A stretch of DNA of 64,000 nucleotides from Synechococcales cyanobacterium bin59.metabat.ball.084 (lineage in GTDB: Bacteria; Cyanobacteriota; Cyanobacteriia; Cyanobacteriales; Chamaesiphonaceae). Location: assembly GCA_013297675.1 (NCBI GenBank), contig JAAFHZ010000005.1, positions 26,435 through 90,434 of the forward strand, written 5' to 3'. Below, piece after piece: positions 8,833 through 17,737 of this stretch; the first letter of the stretch is position 1, and each line of letters begins with the position of its first letter. The notes under the pieces are model-generated. The model was not told where the DNA came from. It saw only the letters and a program-made list of their open reading frames with translations, and did not search any database. The position numbers and the translations under genes were made by a program.

Positions 8833-9990
8833 TTAATTGATGGCTCGAATCGCGATCGCCTGTGACATATTCTTTCCCAGAGCAGGAGCCATATCAGATA
8901 CAGCAAAATGACCAATAGTAGGTGAAGTTACTGGTAGTCCTCCAACACAATCAGTATCTGACCATACAGCCAATCGATCGCCTGCTAGTACCCACCAGTC
9001 AGGCACGGTAACTTGAGCAGTTCCTTTGTTCACTGTTAGCATTGGTGTGCGATAGATCAATTCATAATCACCTCGACCATCGGGTCTGACCACAGATAAT
9101 TGTGCCTGACCACTACCTACCCATTGAGCTTCCAGAGCTTTCAACCTCCCAAAAGTTAGTGGACTCAATTGATCGATCATCAGGGTCTGACTGGGCAATG
9201 ATTGTAATTTGCCGATAAGCTGATTACCCCCTTGGGCATAGGGGGGAGCTACTGCTAACCCGAGATCGATCATTTTATTGGCTAAGAAAGAAGCAAATAT
9301 GGCATGGCCAAGATCGTTTAAATGTAGACCGTCAGCAGCATAAGCCGGTAAATCTGTGACCGGAAAGGCTTTCTGGCCATCAATGAAGTAACTACCTATT
9401 TTTTGGGTTGTTGCCAATAGACTCGCATCATAAGGAGCACGCTGATCGGCTGTTGCTTGATTAGGCTGAGAGCTGATACTAACCAGTTGATCAGGGCGAA
9501 ATTCTTTCGCCATCTCGTTAAGCATCTTATTTAGATCGCCGTTATAAGTACCAGGCTGATCAGCTTGACCAAGAGCAATTTTACGATAAGTATCATTTAC
9601 TCCATAGAGCATCACTACCAGATCAGGGTGACGAGATAAAACATTGCGCTGCCAGCGCTCTACACCAGCTTCTAAATACTTGGGCTTACCCGGCCAATTT
9701 CCTGTAGAGACAGTAGAACCAGATAGCCCTTCATTAATTTCTTGCCAACCCAAATACTTAGATAACAAGGTTGTCCAACGTCGATCGCCTCGGGTAGTAC
9801 CAAAACCAACCGTAGTACTAGAACCAAAAAAAACTACCTTGGGTGATTTCTTTGGTGCCAGATGTTGAGTTGTAGCAGTATGAGATATTGGCAGCGGAGC
9901 AGGTAGTGATTGCTGAGAACTTATTACCAGTACACTAAATACCATTAAGCTCATCAATATACTCATCAAAAATTTAGGGAGCCTTACCAT
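8833..9990 (-). CDS. Exported SGNH/GDSL-type hydrolase
   Basis: Exported esterase-like protein of 385 residues. The ATG at 9990 is chosen over one at 10053 because it gives a normal signal peptide (MSILMSLMVFSVLVIS) and cuts the overlap with the upstream gene to 17 nt. SGNH blocks are visible: VVFFGSSTTVGFG (nucleophile Ser, block I), INEGLSG (Gly block), MLYGVNDTY (Asn block) and DGLHLNDLGHAIFA (Asp/His block). A C-terminal beta-rich domain follows. SGNH enzymes often remove or transfer acetyl groups on polysaccharides. It follows the DUF3131 and OpgC-like genes in one operon, so deacylation of the same glycan is a reasonable inference. Confidence 0.88.
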   Translation of the reverse strand: MVRLPKFLMSILMSLMVFSVLVISSQQSLPAPLPISHTATTQHLAPKKSPKVVFFGSSTTVGFGTTRGDRRWTTLLSKYLGWQEINEGLSGSTVSTGNWPGKPKYLEAGVERWQRNVLSRHPDLVVMLYGVNDTYRKIALGQADQPGTYNGDLNKMLNEMAKEFRPDQLVSISSQPNQATADQRAPYDASLLATTQKIGSYFIDGQKAFPVTDLPAYAADGLHLNDLGHAIFASFLANKMIDLGLAVAPPYAQGGNQLIGKLQSLPSQTLMIDQLSPLTFGRLKALEAQWVGSGQAQLSVVRPDGRGDYELIYRTPMLTVNKGTAQVTVPDWWVLAGDRLAVWSDTDCVGGLPVTSPTIGHFAVSDMAPALGKNMSQAIAIRAIN

Positions 9991-11260
9991 ATGCCCAGTC
10001 CTCCAGTGGTTGACCAATTTTACTGTAAAGAACCGCCTGTAGAATTTGAGCATTTGTATTTAATGAAAGTGCTCGGTTGATCTGTTGAGTTTCTTCGTAC
10101 ACGCCTCCAAAAACCCCCTGGGCAGGATCAGCCAGCCAATTGAGAGCTTTATAATTCTTTTCGGTATGGGGATTACGAAATAACATATGCCAAGAGACTG
10201 CTGTTTTGGTACTACTGACTCTTAATTGATGATGATCTTTGCCTTGTGGACTAATGACTTTCCAGGGCTGGCCATCTACAAAAACATTGTTATATAAAAA
10301 ATATGGTTCTTGATCGATATTATCTTCTGACCAAGCTGTAAGCTCACCAGTAATCAATGCACGCCGGGTTTGGGCTTGCAACAAGCGACCAGCAGATTCT
10401 GCGGGGAGGGCTTTAAAGCCTGTTTCTAAACCATCTAGAATATAAGGCTCACTAGTAACATAGTTATGATAAGTAGTTCGAGTATCTGCTGGGATTTTTA
10501 CTCCGCTGACATCTACTAGCTGTTCATGAGTGGTGGGATTCAAGGCATTTTTCGCCACTACGCCAATTTTAGTTAGTCCATAAGCAGCATATTGCTCATA
10601 ACCTAATCGACCTTCTTGTACCCATTGTTCTTGACCCTTTTCAATGTGGGTACCCATTAAATTTCCCTGCGATTCCAAACGACTAAGCTGCCAGCGAGTT
10701 GTGACAGCCTTGGCGGCAGCAGCATGTTGAGGATAGCGATGAGCAACAATATCTAGCCATAGTGCCAGCCGCCCCAGATCGATTGCAGAAAAGCCAATTT
10801 CTTGATACTTATCTAGCTGGCCGTAATTTACTGGTTGGAGAGTGCGAGCATTATAGGCTTTGTTAGGCAATTCACCTTTATATAGTGGTAACTTGGCTAA
10901 AGATGCTAGTGTCTGCGCCATCCATTGATCTAACTCTGCTGGTGGCAGCAAATCTAATTCACGAGCAGCAGTCATTCCCGCCAATTGACTGGCCACATCC
11001 CACATTGTAGTAGCTGGAAACTTAGCTGCCGAAGATACCAAGCCGGTTTCCTTCAGGCGATTATTTTGGAAGTAAATCCAAGCCTTTTGGGCTAAGGCTT
11101 TGTCTTGCCATTCTAGAGGCATTGCCCGCTTGATGGGCACCGGCAAAGTATTGCTTTGTCGCCAAGTTAAACCTTGATGTATAGCCCAGCCTGTCAGGCC
11201 GATCGCCAGACAGATCAAAGCTTGATGGCGAATATTGAAAGTTAAAGCAGTAGTTTTCAT
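9974..11260 (-). CDS. DUF3131 domain protein
   Basis: A 428-residue protein with an N-terminal hydrophobic segment (ALICLAIGLTGWAIHQG), probably an anchor or signal, followed by a DUF3131 domain: AWIYFQNNRLKETGLV, then FPATTMWDVASQLAG and FSAIDLGRLALWLD. DUF3131 resembles an alpha/alpha toroid glycosidase fold and often occurs beside beta-glucan or cellulose synthesis genes, though its reaction is not established. The C-terminal part retains VFGGVYEETQQINRALSLNTNA. It is the middle gene of the OpgC-like / DUF3131 / SGNH operon, 50 nt after the acyltransferase and overlapping the SGNH start. Confidence 0.85.
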   Translation of the reverse strand: MKTTALTFNIRHQALICLAIGLTGWAIHQGLTWRQSNTLPVPIKRAMPLEWQDKALAQKAWIYFQNNRLKETGLVSSAAKFPATTMWDVASQLAGMTAARELDLLPPAELDQWMAQTLASLAKLPLYKGELPNKAYNARTLQPVNYGQLDKYQEIGFSAIDLGRLALWLDIVAHRYPQHAAAAKAVTTRWQLSRLESQGNLMGTHIEKGQEQWVQEGRLGYEQYAAYGLTKIGVVAKNALNPTTHEQLVDVSGVKIPADTRTTYHNYVTSEPYILDGLETGFKALPAESAGRLLQAQTRRALITGELTAWSEDNIDQEPYFLYNNVFVDGQPWKVISPQGKDHHQLRVSSTKTAVSWHMLFRNPHTEKNYKALNWLADPAQGVFGGVYEETQQINRALSLNTNAQILQAVLYSKIGQPLEDWAYGKAP

Positions 11261-11310
11261 GAAAATTTAGGGATGATTAATAATCAGTAAAATGTCTATT
11301 GTTTAGCTAA

Positions 11311-12498
11311 TTAACGCGGAATAATCTTGAACAAAAATTCTCGCTTCACCAAAAACCAACACAGGCCAATGACAGCCATCTGAGCCAAACTGACCACAAC
11401 AATATGACCCTGAGTTAAGCCCGGAATCATAAACCAGATTGCAGTGAAGAAAACATGGAGAATATAGACATATAGCGAGTTTTGCCCAAGGGGAATTAAC
11501 AACTTACCCAAACTTTTATATAAAGGCTGCCAAAAAGCATCAACCGACAAAAACATCAGTGAAAACAAACCAAGCAAAGTCACTAGCCGCACAATGCCAT
11601 TAGTACTTCGATCGGTAATCTGCAACCATAGGGCACGATCTTGTACTTTTGTTGGCCAAGTGCCTAACTGCAAATCATAATGAGCTGCCACCAATGCCCC
11701 TGTGATGATCGCCACCATTCCTAGTAAAAATGGAGCTTTAGGTAGTCTACGCCACAACATAGCCAATTTATCTTTGTGGTATCCAGCGGCTACCCCATGC
11801 ACATATAAAATTTGCCAAGTACAAAAAACAAAATATGGATGAGGGCGATCGAGTGGCTGAAAGCTAAATGAATAGGGGTGAAGTTGCTGAATCCCCCATA
11901 GAGTCCAAGAAACTGTTAATAATGGTGCCCAAAGCCCTTTACGCAGTAGCCAAAAAATGCCTGGAGAGGCTAATAAACACACCACATATAACTGCAAAAT
12001 GTCAATTATGGCTGGTGCTAGATGAAATGTCCCTGCTGCCATAATAATTTGCCACCAGGCTCCCGGTGCTTGATCAAAACTTGGTCTGGTCATCCAGGGT
12101 GCCAGAATGCTCAGTAATCCGAAGCTTATCATCAAGATAAAGCTAGTCACGTAAAGTACTTTAGCTCTTTCTAGTAGTTTTAGCGTGGCGGGCTTTAGGC
12201 CAATCTTATCAATGCGTTGTAACGTAACAAACCCTAGTACAAACCCTGATAAAAAGACAAAACCTTCTGCGGAACTAGCATAAATATGTCCCTGGGTAAT
12301 ATTATTGAAAAATGACTTGCATTCTAAATGATTTACAACCATCGATACAATTGCCAAACCTCGCAGAAAATCTATCCGTAGATCACGCTTACCTTCAGTG
12401 ATCGGATTATAGAACCAAGTATTTTTGCGTACTTTGCTATCAATAATGGTAGTAGTATTTGAAGGGGGGTTTGTAAGCTTAATCATTTTGATGAACAT
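11311..12498 (-). CDS. OpgC-type integral membrane acyltransferase
   Basis: A 395-residue polytopic membrane protein of the OpgC family, named for the succinyltransferase that decorates periplasmic glucans. The N-terminal signature is RDLRIDFLRGLAIVSMVVNH, with the conserved His in the first helix, then SSAEGFVFLSGFVLGFV. About ten hydrophobic helices follow. The family moves acyl groups from a cytoplasmic donor to glycans outside the inner membrane. As first gene of a three-gene operon with DUF3131 and an SGNH hydrolase it probably adds an acyl group to an exported polysaccharide. Donor and substrate are not visible. A second ATG lies at 12486. Confidence 0.88.
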   Translation of the reverse strand: MFIKMIKLTNPPSNTTTIIDSKVRKNTWFYNPITEGKRDLRIDFLRGLAIVSMVVNHLECKSFFNNITQGHIYASSAEGFVFLSGFVLGFVTLQRIDKIGLKPATLKLLERAKVLYVTSFILMISFGLLSILAPWMTRPSFDQAPGAWWQIIMAAGTFHLAPAIIDILQLYVVCLLASPGIFWLLRKGLWAPLLTVSWTLWGIQQLHPYSFSFQPLDRPHPYFVFCTWQILYVHGVAAGYHKDKLAMLWRRLPKAPFLLGMVAIITGALVAAHYDLQLGTWPTKVQDRALWLQITDRSTNGIVRLVTLLGLFSLMFLSVDAFWQPLYKSLGKLLIPLGQNSLYVYILHVFFTAIWFMIPGLTQGHIVVVSLAQMAVIGLCWFLVKREFLFKIIPR

Positions 12499-12802
12499 TC
12501 AAATTTGCTGAAGAGAGCTAAAGTATCTAGTCACTCTTGAAGCTCTTGATAGCTAGTATACCCACTGCTTATTCAGGAAATGATATTCAAATTTCATTCG
12601 ATTTCTTACGTACTACTACTGAGATTAAATATTTGAGTTAAGCTCTTTAAAACTTGTATTAATAGAACAATTATTTGTAGATGTTAAAAGAGTTATGATG
12701 TTACTATTTAGTCTCATCAAATCCATCTTAATGATGATTTTGGAAGAATTTGGGGAATTTTGGATATATAAGAGTACTGTTTAGCAAGTTTTTTACAAGT
12801 CT
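12499..12802. promoter_or_regulatory. Divergent promoter region, OpgC-like operon / sugar nucleotidyltransferase
   Basis: A 304-bp AT-rich interval between two divergent glycan genes. It must carry promoters for both directions. No palindrome or known operator was identified with confidence. A TATATAAGAG stretch near 12763 could belong to a plus-strand promoter, but this is weak. Confidence 0.45.
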
Positions 12803-13948
12803 ATGAAAGCGATGATTCTGGCGGCAGGCAAAGGGACTCGGGTGCAGCCAATCACTTATACGATTCCTAAGCCACTCATTCCGATCATCCAAAAGCCCGT
12901 GATGGAGTTTTTGATTGATCTACTACGTGAGAACGGATTCGACGAAATTATGGTCAATGTTAGCCATCTAGCCCAAGAGATAGAAAGTTACTTTCATGAT
13001 GGTCAGCGCTTTGGAGTACAAATTGGCTATTCTTTTGAAGGTTCTATTGGTATAAATGGAGAGCTGGTTGGTCAAGCAGTTGGTTCTGCTGGGGGAATGA
13101 AGCGCATTCAAGAATTTGCTCCATTTTTTGATGATACTTTTGTGGTACTTTGTGGCGATGCCTTGATTGATTTAGATTTAAAAGCTGCGGTAAAGTGGCA
13201 TCGAGCAAAGGGGTCTATAGCCACCGTGATTATGAAATCAGTACCGAAGGAAGAAGTTTCTAGTTACGGGGTAGTGGTTACGGATCAAGATGGTCGGATT
13301 AGAGCCTTTCAAGAAAAGCCTTCGATCGAAGCAGCACTAAGTAATGATATTAATACTGGAATTTACATCTTTGAGCCAGAAATTTTCAATTATATTCCGG
13401 CTAATGAAGAATATGATATCGGCGGAGATCTTTTTCCAAAATTAGTAGAAACAGGCGCGCCGTTTTATGGAGTTTCCATGGACTTTCAATGGGTGGACAT
13501 TGGCAGAGTGCCAGATTATTGGCAGGCTATATGTAGTGTTTTACTCGGGGAGGTTAAAAATGTACCGATACCAGGTAAACAAGTAAGACCTGGTATCTAT
13601 GCTGGTATTAATGTCGCAGCTAATTGGGACAAGATTAACATTCAAGGTCCGGTGTATATTGGTGCTATGACTAAAATTGAAGATGGTGCTACTATCATTG
13701 GCCCTACGATGATTGGTCGAAATTGTCACATCTGCAAAAATTCAACTATCGACAACAGTGTAATATTTGAGTATTCGCATATTGGTGCCCAAGCTTATCT
13801 TCATGAAAAACTAGTATTTGGCCGTTATTGTGTTGATAAGACTGGGGAAACTCTTGACCTACAAGCAGCCGCACTGGATTGGCTTATCACTGATACTCGT
13901 CAGTCTCAAGTGATAAGCAAAGTACACACCACAGATATTGATCATTAA
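12803..13948 (+). CDS. NDP-sugar pyrophosphorylase (mannose-1-phosphate guanylyltransferase-like)
   Basis: A 381-residue nucleotidyltransferase that makes an activated sugar for glycan synthesis. The N-terminal Rossmann-like domain starts with MKAMILAAGKGTRVQPITYT, the nucleotide-binding signature, and KPLIPI; the sugar-binding part includes LCGDALIDLDL, EEVSSYGVVV and DINTGIYIFEPE. Residues about 260-340 form left-handed beta-helix hexapeptides (INIQGPVYIGAMTKIEDGATI). The closest family is GDP-mannose pyrophosphorylase, but UDP-glucose or dTDP-glucose specificity cannot be excluded. It lacks the phosphomannomutase-like C-terminal extension of the long cyanobacterial versions. Divergent placement suggests supply of precursor for the neighbouring glycan genes. 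Confidence 0.88.
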   Translation: MKAMILAAGKGTRVQPITYTIPKPLIPIIQKPVMEFLIDLLRENGFDEIMVNVSHLAQEIESYFHDGQRFGVQIGYSFEGSIGINGELVGQAVGSAGGMKRIQEFAPFFDDTFVVLCGDALIDLDLKAAVKWHRAKGSIATVIMKSVPKEEVSSYGVVVTDQDGRIRAFQEKPSIEAALSNDINTGIYIFEPEIFNYIPANEEYDIGGDLFPKLVETGAPFYGVSMDFQWVDIGRVPDYWQAICSVLLGEVKNVPIPGKQVRPGIYAGINVAANWDKINIQGPVYIGAMTKIEDGATIIGPTMIGRNCHICKNSTIDNSVIFEYSHIGAQAYLHEKLVFGRYCVDKTGETLDLQAAALDWLITDTRQSQVISKVHTTDIDH

Positions 13949-13965
13949 AATGGGCTTTAATAAAC

Positions 13966-13992
13966 TAGCTGATGAGCTTCAATCATCAGCTA
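13966..13992. terminator. Bidirectional terminator hairpin
   Basis: A perfect 10-bp stem (13966-13975 with 13983-13992, loop 7 nt) lies between the convergent stops of the sugar nucleotidyltransferase and the response regulator. The following T run is short, so termination strength is uncertain. Confidence 0.65.
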
Positions 13993-13997
13993 ATTTG

Positions 13998-15215
13998 TCA
14001 ACAAACACAAGGTAGTGTGATTTGAACTTCATCCGAAATAGAATTACTATTATTGTCATTTGAACTAACTGGGGGATGAAGTTCACGAGCTACATTTGTT
14101 ACTAAAGGCAATGTAATGTAAATTGTTGCTTCAGTTGGAGTAATATTACTGATTAAAAATAATCCTTCATGAATCTCAACGATTTTTTTAGCAATCTTTA
14201 ATCCTATACTTAAATCATGGTCTGTATTAGATACTGGATTAAACCTAATTGACGTTGAAAGTTCTGTTAGAGGAATATCTTTAATATTTACTCCTCTATT
14301 GTCAATATAAAAGTGAAACTCATCATTCATGGTATGACCATAAATATTAATTGAATTACTGGAATTAGAAAGCTTTAAAATATAATCTATAAATTCAGTT
14401 ATAATATCTTGTAAGTGTTTTGGTAAAACCGCTAATTCAACATCTTCAATATCAAATATTAACTTGGGTAGTACCTGAGACTTTTCAACTCTTTTGATAA
14501 CAATTTGTTCGATTGAGATTCTTGTCAAACAGCTTCTTTGTTTATCAGAATCTGGTAATGATTGAGACAGTTGACGAGTGAACAAGAAGCTTTGCTGGAA
14601 TTGGTCTAGCTCAATGGCTGACTGGTTAATAGATAATAGAATTTCTTTAATTTTTGCTAGAGGCATTTTATGAAAATCTTGTAGCAATAACTGAGTTTTA
14701 TCTAAAACATTATATAAAGGTGCATCTGATTCCTTGGGAAAGCCGATGGCTAAATCTGAGTTCAAGTCATGCAGGCTGCTTTTCAAAGAATTAATGTTAT
14801 TGCGCTGAAGCCTAGATAAAGATTCGATGCGATCGTGTTGCTTTTTGATTCGCAGCATAGAATGGACTCTGGCGCGTAGCTCTATGCCATTGATGGGCTT
14901 GCTGATAAAGTCATCTGCACCTGCGTTCAGACAACGTGCCAAATTATCAGTGCTGCTGAGAGATGTAACCATAATGATGGGGACAGCTTGCCACCGGGGA
15001 TTTGACTTGATTTGTTTGCATACTTCAATTCCGTCAATTTCAGGCATCATGACATCTAGTAGAATCAAATCGGGATCGAATTTATCCAACGAATCGATCG
15101 CTGTTTTACCATGATTAGCGTAGTGCAAACTATAATCAATGTTTTGAAGAAGGGCTTGGATCACATCAAAATTTTCTGCTTGGTCGTCTACTACTAAGAT
15201 AGAATAGTTGTTCAT
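13998..15215 (-). CDS. Response regulator with degenerate histidine-kinase-like C-terminus
   Basis: A 405-residue protein. Residues 1-125 are a receiver domain with the acidic pair in LVVDDQ, the phospho-acceptor Asp54 in ILLDVMMPEIDG, the switch residue region MVTSLSS and Lys in FISKPING. A coiled linker follows, then a helical region with SLHDLNSDL, reminiscent of a kinase H-box but altered. A C-terminal ATPase-like fold ends in GLKIAKKIVEIHEG and TEATIYITLPL. The usual N-box asparagine is replaced (TEFIDYIL) and the G boxes are poor, so ATP binding is doubtful. It lies 63 nt downstream of the hybrid kinase gene on the same strand, so the two likely form an operon and phosphorelay. Confidence 0.85.
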   Translation of the reverse strand: MNNYSILVVDDQAENFDVIQALLQNIDYSLHYANHGKTAIDSLDKFDPDLILLDVMMPEIDGIEVCKQIKSNPRWQAVPIIMVTSLSSTDNLARCLNAGADDFISKPINGIELRARVHSMLRIKKQHDRIESLSRLQRNNINSLKSSLHDLNSDLAIGFPKESDAPLYNVLDKTQLLLQDFHKMPLAKIKEILLSINQSAIELDQFQQSFLFTRQLSQSLPDSDKQRSCLTRISIEQIVIKRVEKSQVLPKLIFDIEDVELAVLPKHLQDIITEFIDYILKLSNSSNSINIYGHTMNDEFHFYIDNRGVNIKDIPLTELSTSIRFNPVSNTDHDLSIGLKIAKKIVEIHEGLFLISNITPTEATIYITLPLVTNVARELHPPVSSNDNNSNSISDEVQITLPCVC

Positions 15216-15278
15216 TTCATTGTCTCCGGGTTACTGCGAATTGGTTTAATGGTAATTGTCAGACTTAGATGGTTTTGC

Positions 15279-17405
15279 CTAATTCAGGTTCAACCATTCT
15301 TGAATTTTTTGATGAAGCTGCTTAAGTTGCACTGGTTTAGCCAGATAATCATTGGCACCGGCAGCTAAGCAGCGCTCTCGATCGCCAGTCATAGCTAAAG
15401 CCGTTAATGCAATAATGGGGACATTTGCTAGCAGCGAATTTTGCCGAATAGTGGTAATTGCCTGGATACCATCAATGTGTGGCATTTGAATATCCATTAG
15501 AATTAAGTGGGGTTGTTCCTGATGGGTAAGATTAATCGCCTCTTGGCCATTTTTTGCCAAAATCATACTGTATCCCTTAGCCGTCAAGTAACTAGAAAAG
15601 GTGCTGATATTAGCTTCGTTATCCTCAGCTAACAGAATCAAAGATGTTTCAGGTATTTTGTGATTATTGATCTGAGGGTGAGAAGTAAGGCTATCAAAAA
15701 TAGAAAAAGAACAGGTATCCTGATCACCCAGTAAGCAGGTGTGGGGTAGAGTCACAGTGAAACAACTGCCTCGCTGAATTTCGCTCTGTAGCTGAACTGT
15801 GCCGCCATGGAGTTCCACAATTTGCTTTACTAGTGTTAAACCCAGACCAGTGCCCACATATTGACGGTTTAGGCTACTATCTAATTGCACAAACGGTTGA
15901 AAGAGTTTGGATTGATCAACGGCACTAATGCCAATTCCGGTATCAGTGACTTTAAACTCAATCCAACTGCTACCATCTTCACTGTCTTCTTTTTCTTGAC
16001 GGATAACAGAGAGCATGATTCGACCCCCAGTGGGAGTGAATTTAACAGCATTGCTCAATAAATTAATTAGTACCTGACGCATCCGTCGTTCATCGACGGC
16101 AATGTTACCTATTGCTGGGGGGAGATGTACATCTAGTTTAATTTGTTTATCAAAGGCTTGCTGTTTCACAAACATCAAGCTAGAGCTACATAAGTCTTGA
16201 ACAACAGTGGTCGCAATTTCGAGTTCCAGCTTGCCAGCCTCAATTTTGGAAACATCCAAAATATCGTTAATAAGTGATAGTAAATGTCGGCCGCTACGTC
16301 TGATAGTACGTAAAGATTTAAGTTGGCATTCGCTTAGGCTGCCAAATACTTCATCTTCTAAGGCTTCAGACATGCCTAAAATTGCATTGAGAGGAGTACG
16401 TAGTTCGTGACTCATGGTAGCCAAGAATTCATTTTTACGGCGAGTGGCGTGAAGAAGTTCTTGGTTGACTAGCTCTAGGTCACGATTATTTTCATGGATT
16501 TTATCTTCATCATCTTGCCGTTTTATTTCAGTAGCTACTCTATTAGCAAACAGTTGCAAAATAAATTGTAGAGTGGCTGTGTCTGTAGGGAGTGGCTTGG
16601 TATCAATGACTCCCAAATTCCCGATGATTTTGCCTGCAAAGTCTCTAATTACTACGCTGATATAGCTTTCACCTTGTAAACTGGCCAGAGCGGTAGCTGT
16701 GGGGAAATGGTTTTGGAGATCTGATGGAAAAATACCCCAAGAATTTTGGTAAGTGGCAAGGCAAGGAGTCCCCGCCAAATCCATTTCGTATGGTTCAATT
16801 ATTTCACCACCTGTCCAGAGTGAAATCATTTGGGATTTGCTGAAGGACTGATCGAGTAATTTGGTCAGAAAAGTGTAGCGAACCTCAAATATTTCGGCTA
16901 AGTATCGGGTACAAGCTCGGTAAAAATCAGCTCCGGTCTTGCCTGCTGTCCCTTCGACGATCGCTTTAAGAGCATCTTCTTTGCGTTTGTTTTCACGCGA
17001 AGCTGCTTTTTGAGAGGTGATATCTCGGCAAACATAAAGTATTTGGTTATTTGATAGCAAAGACAGCGATAATTCTTCCTTAAAAGTGCTGCCATTTTTA
17101 CGAATGCCGATGGTCTCTCCCTGCCACTTTCCACAGTCTGCCAAAGCAGGTTTCACAAATGTCTCAAAATGCTTTACTTGATCATTAGAATGAAGACAGT
17201 TCCAAGATTTATCGCATAATTCTGTGGCTTCATAGCCAAACATCGCAGCATGACTGTGGCTAGAATAAATTAATTGATCATTTTCAATAATGGCGACTCC
17301 ATCTAAGGATGCTTCAATTGTATCTAAGTGCTGAATTACATGCTCGGAATTTACTTGTACAGTTGAATCAGACTCAGCAAGATTAATAGTTAAACTCGTA
17401 TTCAT
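15279..17405 (-). CDS. Hybrid sensor histidine kinase (PAS-GAF-HisKA-HATPase-REC)
   Basis: Soluble hybrid kinase of 708 residues with no membrane helices. Domain order: PAS (about 20-140, MFGYEATELCDKSW), GAF (150-300), HisKA with phospho-accepting His333 in MSHELRTPLNAILGM, an HATPase with an N-box (LINLLSNAVKFTP) and G boxes (DTGIGIS, GTGLGLTLVKQI), and a C-terminal receiver with Asp638 in LILMDIQMPHIDG. All catalytic boxes look intact. A cytoplasmic signal is implied by the PAS and GAF domains. Its kinase core closely resembles that of the CBS-domain kinase at 23203-26022. The response-regulator gene follows 63 nt downstream. Confidence 0.93.
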   Translation of the reverse strand: MNTSLTINLAESDSTVQVNSEHVIQHLDTIEASLDGVAIIENDQLIYSSHSHAAMFGYEATELCDKSWNCLHSNDQVKHFETFVKPALADCGKWQGETIGIRKNGSTFKEELSLSLLSNNQILYVCRDITSQKAASRENKRKEDALKAIVEGTAGKTGADFYRACTRYLAEIFEVRYTFLTKLLDQSFSKSQMISLWTGGEIIEPYEMDLAGTPCLATYQNSWGIFPSDLQNHFPTATALASLQGESYISVVIRDFAGKIIGNLGVIDTKPLPTDTATLQFILQLFANRVATEIKRQDDEDKIHENNRDLELVNQELLHATRRKNEFLATMSHELRTPLNAILGMSEALEDEVFGSLSECQLKSLRTIRRSGRHLLSLINDILDVSKIEAGKLELEIATTVVQDLCSSSLMFVKQQAFDKQIKLDVHLPPAIGNIAVDERRMRQVLINLLSNAVKFTPTGGRIMLSVIRQEKEDSEDGSSWIEFKVTDTGIGISAVDQSKLFQPFVQLDSSLNRQYVGTGLGLTLVKQIVELHGGTVQLQSEIQRGSCFTVTLPHTCLLGDQDTCSFSIFDSLTSHPQINNHKIPETSLILLAEDNEANISTFSSYLTAKGYSMILAKNGQEAINLTHQEQPHLILMDIQMPHIDGIQAITTIRQNSLLANVPIIALTALAMTGDRERCLAAGANDYLAKPVQLKQLHQKIQEWLNLN

Positions 17406-17737
17406 TATGAATGACCCTTTTAGTTTTTATTTCTCAAGTAAATACAATTTCAATAAAAGTTAGGCTGATGTTGGCTAGAGTTAAGCTAAAAGCCGTGAAT
17501 CGATCACCTCTGAGCCAAAAACTTTACTTGGTTGCATGATGGTATGAAATTTTGTTGACTTACATATAAAGTAACATTATAGTAACCTGTCATACCACAG
17601 TATTTTCATCTAACTTATAAAAAATCAACTTCAGTGAAGTGTAAAACAAACAAAGAAGTTTTTTGTTTGCGGTTCTGCCCTTTAGGCAAGGATTCTAGCA
17701 CCATATATTCGGCATGTTTAGGGATTAATTCTTTTGA
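17406..17737. other. Intergenic region between the hybrid kinase and a giant surface protein gene
   Basis: A 332-bp AT-rich interval holding the promoter of the hybrid kinase and the 3' flank of the giant gene (both minus strand). An imperfect hairpin with CAAACAAA and TTTGTTTG arms lies near 17648-17670 and may end the giant gene's transcript. Nothing else was recognised. Confidence 0.4.
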
